Positions 58,862 to 64,000 of a stretch of DNA of 64,000 nucleotides are shown in pieces. Within the stretch, counting starts at the first letter, position 1. Every line of letters begins with the position of its first letter. The translations under genes and the position numbers were made by a program. The notes beneath the pieces are model-generated. The model saw nothing but the letters and a program-made list of their open reading frames with translations, was not told the DNA's origin and searched no databases. Where the stretch lies: positions 1-64,000 of the forward strand of contig JAEQBH010002859.1 of the NCBI GenBank assembly GCA_016808115.1. The letters run 5' to 3'. This stretch comes from Tetrastigma voinierianum. Its lineage: Eukaryota > Streptophyta > Magnoliopsida > Vitales > Vitaceae.

Positions 58862-60045
58862 TGATAGGCGTTTACATGATTGTGTTTTTGTGGATATTCA
58901 ATAAGACGTGCAAGTGCCTATTCTGCTTAAGTATACGCTTGTCAAGTAATAAAGTGTACCTAAGTACGGATATCGATCCACAAGGAAAACCTTAACCGTA
59001 GTATGCTAAGTACCAAAATTACAATACTTCTTTAATATTCAAACTAGCAATCATGATAGCCATGGAAACTGGGGTGTTTATTTCCTAAACTATTACTAAT
59101 GTAATTGTGTTCGCATATACAATGATCAAAAGTTGCAAATGAGGTTAGGTGTTGGTGTTGTTGACAATCGTACTATGTAATGCTCATGATTCCATTCCAT
59201 ACTCTAATAAAATGTTCTCCAAGGCGGCTCTTATCTAATGTAATTAAAGCCTTTCTCAAGTTCATTTAACCTCCCTTTATCACTAGGTTTCTTGCTCCTT
59301 GGCTTAACCCCAAGCATTAAAGGTGCAGAGAGTGCAAAGAACTCCTGATCATTGATAATCCTATATTACCAAGCTTATTAGGTTAACCCACCCATGTCTA
59401 ATTCTTCATTCACTTCTCAGATCTTACAAAGAACCACTCACATATCAAGATTGATCAGAAATTAATATGTTGATTTCATCCAAGCATGACTTAATGGTAA
59501 AACAAATATATATAAGATAATGGAATTATAAAAGGCTAACACTTTAACATAGTATTCATGTCCAAATCTCTACCAACACCCTAAACCACGAAATTAGAAC
59601 CTCATTATGTTCTATTCCAATACAATGAAAAGCAAGACATGATAATGAGAATATATGAAAACCCAATGACCCAGGAAACGACCCATCTCCCAAGCCCCTT
59701 CAAGTCTTTCAAGATCGACCTTCAAGTCTTCTTTCCTTGTTCCAAACAACAGCCAAACTTAAATTTTCCCAATGAATTTTGAACCCCCAAAATTGGATTC
59801 TCCCGTTCCTTTTATAGCTTCTCCAAGATATAAGGTTTGTTAAGTCTTTCCGCAACGCGCCGACTCCTCAGCTTAAGGCCATTGGGCTGATTTCTACACC
59901 AAAGATTCTCCAAGACCTCACAAGGCTCCATTTCCAAAGTAGATTCAGATTCGGAGAAACCAAATCTAAAGCAGGTGTACAAGAGGTATGCAGAGAGAAC
60001 ATCCACCCGAATCTATTTGTAATGAGTGTTTTTGGGCCCTTATCA
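58862..60045 (-). repeat. 5' LTR of the Athila-like element (1184 bp)
   Basis: On the minus strand opens TGATAAGGGCCC and closes CGCCTATCA. The outer 200 bp (about 59860-60030) differ strongly from the partner LTR, while the rest matches well. Flanked outside by CCAGA. Confidence 0.9.
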
Positions 60046-60327
60046 CCAGATGCGATAAATTTTGTGTTTTGGTTGTCCATGTAAAGTGTTATGGTTGTAC
60101 CCCCAACACTTCATGGTTGTACCCCTAGTATGTTATGATAGTACCAATGCAACAACTTATGCCAACCAGGGACCGAACTTATTCATACCAATTTTTGACT
60201 AATTATAAACCTAGGAACGGAATAAAAACTTAGTTTACATATTTGTATGGGGTTTTAAGAAAGTGTTTGTTATGGAATATCAATTCAACTTCAATGACGT
60301 AATGTTATGGTAATACAATGTTATGGT

Positions 60328-60447
60328 GCACAACATGCTTCACTTGAAGGTCGCATGGAACGATTTGAACATTTGGTTTTCCAACAACATCATGAGTTGA
60401 TGACATACTTACGCTCATTATTCCCAAATAGTCCTCCAGAGCCATGA
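60328..60447 (+). pseudogene. Outward-reading coding remnant of the right palindrome arm
   Basis: Forty codons, open to TGA at 60445-60447: AQHASLEGRMERFEHL, then FQQHHELMTYLRSLFPNSPP. The heptad-like middle and short Pro-rich end resemble the C-terminal tail of plant CACTA-type transposon proteins, but this is only a resemblance. It is mirrored at 44338-44462. Confidence 0.4.
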
Positions 60448-60746
60448 GTTAAGATTAGTTAGTAGTTGGTGGTTAGTTGGTTGATTGTATTAGTTTGTTT
60501 TTATTTTCAATTGTTTTCATCCATTTGTAGGGATGTTTTGTTGACTTGTTGAAATCCAAACCTGATATATTTTGTGATTAAAACTTGAAGCAAAATTGTG
60601 AATTTTCATTCTTATCAAGTAAAGATTATAGTCAAGCTTCATTCCATAAACATGATGATAAATATTTCAAGCAAATAATTCATAATTTCAAGAAGGCATT
60701 ACAAAATTATTCGAATGGCCAAATCACACACACGATATCATATAAT

Positions 60747-60962
60747 CTAAATAATCGAAATGTATGCGCAATGCACTTCAACACTTCTCCATTTGTTTAT
60801 TGTCTTCATGTCTACAATTGGGATTAAGGAAAGATATTCCAACAGCAGATCCATTAGGTCTCTTCCATATTGGTGGATATAGCACCCATGATCGCATAAC
60901 TTCATTTCTGGAAGTGTAGACTTTGTATAGTCCCTGTGTAGAATATCACCCTTCTTTGACAT
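60747..60962 (-). CDS. Small open frame shared by both palindrome arms, unknown
   Basis: A 71-codon frame beginning MSKKGDILHRDYTKSTLPEM, with CDHGCYIHQYGRDLMDLLLE and VDMKTINKWRSV. The same text, broken, is present in the left arm at 43796-44030. I do not recognise a domain. Another frame of the same DNA also reads well in both arms (WKRP.G...GHEDKKQMEKC in the left arm), so which frame was coding is uncertain. Confidence 0.3.
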   Translation of the reverse strand: MSKKGDILHRDYTKSTLPEMKLCDHGCYIHQYGRDLMDLLLEYLSLIPIVDMKTINKWRSVEVHCAYISII

Positions 60963-61445
60963 TCAATCCATAAATCGTATACTCCATGTTTTTAGCTAAC
61001 AAATACAACATAATAGTTTGTTATTTTCTACCTGTGGTTATCTGTAAGCATAACTACTACTTGTTAGGCCTCCATAGTAGATCAAATAATAACCAAAGTG
61101 TAAAGTGCTATGGTAGTAACCCTTGTATATTATGGTAGTATTACCTATTCCAAATAGGTGGCTAACAAATGGTTTGACTCATTACAACCATAAATATATA
61201 ACATGTGTGTGATATAATTGTTTGTATGGGATCTTCGCAATTTTTTGTTCATTGTGCCCATTTTTCATTATGGTAGTATCAGATAGTACCTCCAGTATGT
61301 TATGGTAGTACTCTCAGTATGTTATGGTAGCACTCTTAGTATGTTATGGTAGTACCAATGCAAACCTATGAATGCAATAAAAACTATGGGATTTTAAGGA
61401 TGTGTTTGTTATTGTAGTACCGATTAATATACAATGCAATATAAT

Positions 61446-63377
61446 TGTGACACCCCAAACCCTGTGGGGTCCATTGATCACCTGCCAACCCAGATATATG
61501 GATAAGCTGGTCTGACAAGCATTTCAATGGTAGGGGTTCTTTGAACGAGAGCTCTACCTAAGCACAATACCCACAGTCATCCCAAATAAAGGCAATATAA
61601 TCCCAACATGAGTAAAACGGCCACTTGGGCCCATAAATAATACTCATCAATACATACCAACTATAAGAACCCATCCATTAGTTACAAGAGTTTAAATATT
61701 TTACTTTATACAACACATATATCAAAATTGTGAGAATTCTAATACATGTATATCATCAACCAAAGCCACAACCCTGGGCTCCAACTCTCAACCCTAGGGA
61801 TGAGCGTCCCGCACGCTCCCTCGTACCAAAATAATATCCTCGACAGGTGAGCTAATGCTCAAAGAGTGGAATCGCCTCTATGGGCTACTCCACCTAAGTG
61901 CACACCTAAAATAAACATACATTCAAGCAAACGCATGATCCTACTTGAATGTCTACATGACCAACTCAGATCCCGAAATATCGACTCTCTACACTCGCCT
62001 AAGCCTTGTATGAGAATTATTGTTTTGTTAGTGGACAACCCTCGATGTATATATATCAATCTGGGTCGCCTCCGACGATTGATATATTATTTGTTCGTGG
62101 GACTACCGATGAATATCACCGGGTCGCTCGACGATTGATATTTTTTAATTTGGACTACCCTCCGATAATTAATATTTTTAGACAACCCTCCGAACCATTT
62201 TCTTTAGACTCATCTCATGCACTCACTCCTATAGTCCTAGGGTGTTCCAGTGCATATGGAATGCATGTATGCCAATTCCAATACAGTTTAATCACATGCA
62301 AATATGTAAACATACACATATCCATATAATATCCAATCACATAATCATGTCATGTAATTAATCAATTCATACATCAAAATTAGCTCACTTGAGCTAATGA
62401 TCAAACACGAGCAATTCTACTTGAATTACTCGACCAAACATATTAATTCGCAAAAATTATTTTGAGAACACTGTTTCGGGAATAGTGAAACCCTCGGTTA
62501 CTATTCCCGAAAATTCACAAATCATCTACCATTTAGTGAACCCTGCTCACTCCGCCATTTCCGCCCCATGCATATCACAACACAAATTATCGAGATGAGA
62601 CTGAGACCGAGACACTCGACAACACAACAAAAAATTTCTAAAAATTTCCAAATTCGATCCCAAGTTTGGGATCCCATCACCCCTCACTACTATCCAATTT
62701 CAAACATCGACAAAGTAATTTAAAGAAGGAATAAAACCCAAGTAGGAGAAACCCCTACCTCGGAGTTTGTCAAAACTCACAAATCCATGTCCACGCTGCA
62801 GTTTCCGGCCCGCGCAAAGCAAATTTCCTTCTTATCCTAGACCGACTAGTCGGATCGCGTGGATATTTTGCAGAGAAGTTTCTCTCTCTAAAGAAATTCT
62901 CCATTTTCTACACTAGATCAACTCCTCTCCAAATTCACGTTTTGCTTTTAAATTGTAGGAGATGAGCACTGTAGCATTTTTTTTTGTCTTTTTGTGCCAT
63001 TTAATCAAATTTCAAATTGCCAATTTTGTCCTCTTTTTCAATTTTGACATTCGGCACTATCTCGGCCGTCCATTTTCATCATTTCTCTACTCATACCACT
63101 TATGACACATGAGTACTTGTTATATGTGACTTTCGTCGCATCAAAATGGTTTTAATGACACCGCGATGCCCTCAAAACGTGTGTAAATTCCGACACCGTC
63201 TCGAAATTCGACGAATTTTATGTGCTAGCTAGATTACAGACAATTCCAACGGGTGAAACTACCATCATCCGAGATCCAGAGAATAAATTTCGGATTTTTT
63301 TTACCGAAATTACAATTTTGTAACCAAAATTACGATTTTGCCATTTTTCCAGAAATTAAAATTTCTCGGGTCTTACA
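61446..63377 (-). mobile_element. Solo LTR of a gypsy family, minus orientation (1932 bp)
   Basis: On the minus strand opens TGTAAGACCCGAGAAATT and closes GGGGTGTCACA. ATAAT flanks both sides exactly (61441-61445, 63378-63382), and the palindrome arm reads across once it is removed. It is related in layout to 45137-47442 (AGTAGGAGAAACCCCTACCT block, ATCCGAGATCCAGA, ATTACCATTTTG-like end) but clearly diverged. No internal genes. Confidence 0.9.
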
Positions 63378-63382
63378 ATAAT

Positions 63383-64000
63383 GTCATGGTAGTACCAATT
63401 TCACTTCAATGGTGCTAATTCATTCTAACCAATGCTATGATTCATTACAAGGAAAAAGTGGAATAAAAATGTAATGTACATAATGTATGGAGGTTTTGAC
63501 AATTTTTTAATTATAGTAGTACCCCAACACATTATGGTAGTATCCCTGGTATGTTATGGTAGTACCCATTTCAAAAAACAAGGAAGCTCATCTAGTATAC
63601 CAAATAACATGACACTGACACACTAAAACATAAATCTCGTGAGAAAGCTATATTCCTTCCCATAGAAATCTCGTGATAGGTGTTCCAATGAGGAAAAGGT
63701 GTTCCCATGAAGAAGAAGAAGAAGATGTTAGGATTTTGGAAAAATAAAAAGAAAATGTTAGGTTTTTGGAATTACCTTTCTTGCAAATGCTTCCAAGGGG
63801 CAGATGGGACCTGTAATGGCGTTGTGATCCAAGAAGGAAGAAGAAGAAGATGTGTTTCATAAGATGTTAGAGGTTTTGGGATTAGCTTACATGCAAATGG
63901 TTCAAGGAAAGCGACGAGACAAGAGAAAGAAGAAGAAAATGTGGCTGAGTGAATGTGGTTGGATATCATGAATGATCCTAGAAGGAAAAAGAAGAAAATG
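63383..64000. repeat. Right arm of the palindrome, outer part
   Basis: Reverse complement of about 42720-43330. Ends in GAA-rich blocks matching the TTC-rich blocks at 42720-43010. The arm continues past the window edge. Confidence 0.85.

Larger units (their letters stand above)
44767..60045 (-). mobile_element. Athila-like Ty3/gypsy retrotransposon, 15.3 kb with a nested insertion
   Basis: The element is bounded by LTRs (58862-60045 as 5' LTR, 44767-49698 as interrupted 3' LTR) with termini TGAT/ATCA. CCAGA flanks both sides (44762-44766 and 60046-60050). On the minus strand it carries, in order, primer site, gag, protease, RT, RNase H, integrase and a third ORF in the envelope position, followed by about 1.4 kb of non-coding DNA. 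All genes are decayed. Removing the 3700-bp nested element and its 5-bp duplication leaves about 11.6 kb, a normal Athila size. The insertion lies in the loop of the palindrome formed by the DNA on either side. Confidence 0.9.
60051..61445. repeat. Right arm of the 2-kb-arm palindrome, inner part
   Basis: Reverse complement of about 43400-44690. It contains clusters of ATGTTATGGTAGTACC-like motifs (for example 60129, 61301, 61318 and 61337). The first 40-50 bases belong to the unpaired loop. Confidence 0.85.

Overview
The window looks like repeat-dominated nuclear DNA of a flowering plant, most likely a eudicot. The evidence is one hydroxyproline-rich cell-wall (extensin-type) locus, plant-specific Ty3/gypsy lineages (Tat-like and Athila-like, recognised from gag/pol motifs and primer sites), a Ty1/copia-type miniature element, long AT-rich stretches and many (TA)n runs. 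I cannot name the species. No tRNA, rRNA, prokaryotic operon or CRISPR array was seen. Apart from the extensin locus, every recognisable coding segment is a decayed retrotransposon or transposon fragment.

Layout. (1) 1-2519: the 5' end of a minus-strand Tat-like element (LTR, primer site, decayed gag) running off the left edge. (2) 2.5-13.5 kb: AT-rich DNA with a foldback/MITE-like inverted repeat, a probable plus-strand solo LTR (5002-6982), an AT-rich palindrome (7452-8167 with 10409-11081) split at its centre by a minus-strand solo LTR (8168-10408), and a 1.6 kb copia-type miniature element (11082-12669) with target duplication ATTAC. (3) 13.5-37.2 kb: a plus-strand Tat-like element with LTRs at 13539-14219 and 36515-37159, gag remnants at 14.2-15.6 kb and reverse transcriptase / RNase H / integrase remnants at 31.4-34.0 kb. 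Its middle is occupied by about 16 kb of nested LTR-type DNA (15.6-31.2 kb) with copies in both orientations and several tandem sub-repeat arrays. (4) 37.2-42.6 kb: the only non-transposon locus, a minus-strand extensin-type gene at 39379-40966 with TATA box and poly(A) signal, whose frame is broken several times within its proline-rich repeats. (5) 42.6-64.0 kb: a large palindrome with arms of about 2 kb. An Athila-like element (44767-60045, target duplication CCAGA, minus strand) sits in its loop. That element's 3' LTR is interrupted by a deleted gypsy element (45137-48836, duplication CGACT), and the right arm is interrupted by a solo LTR (61446-63377, duplication ATAAT).

The interest lies in this nesting history. 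Four insertions can be ordered from exact target duplications. In two separate places an LTR element landed in the loop of a long palindrome. The large palindrome carries dozens of copies of a short motif (about ATGTTATGGTAGTACC) and paired coding remnants in both arms, and I do not recognise its family. Element boundaries and duplications were read by eye; identities and dates would need alignment.
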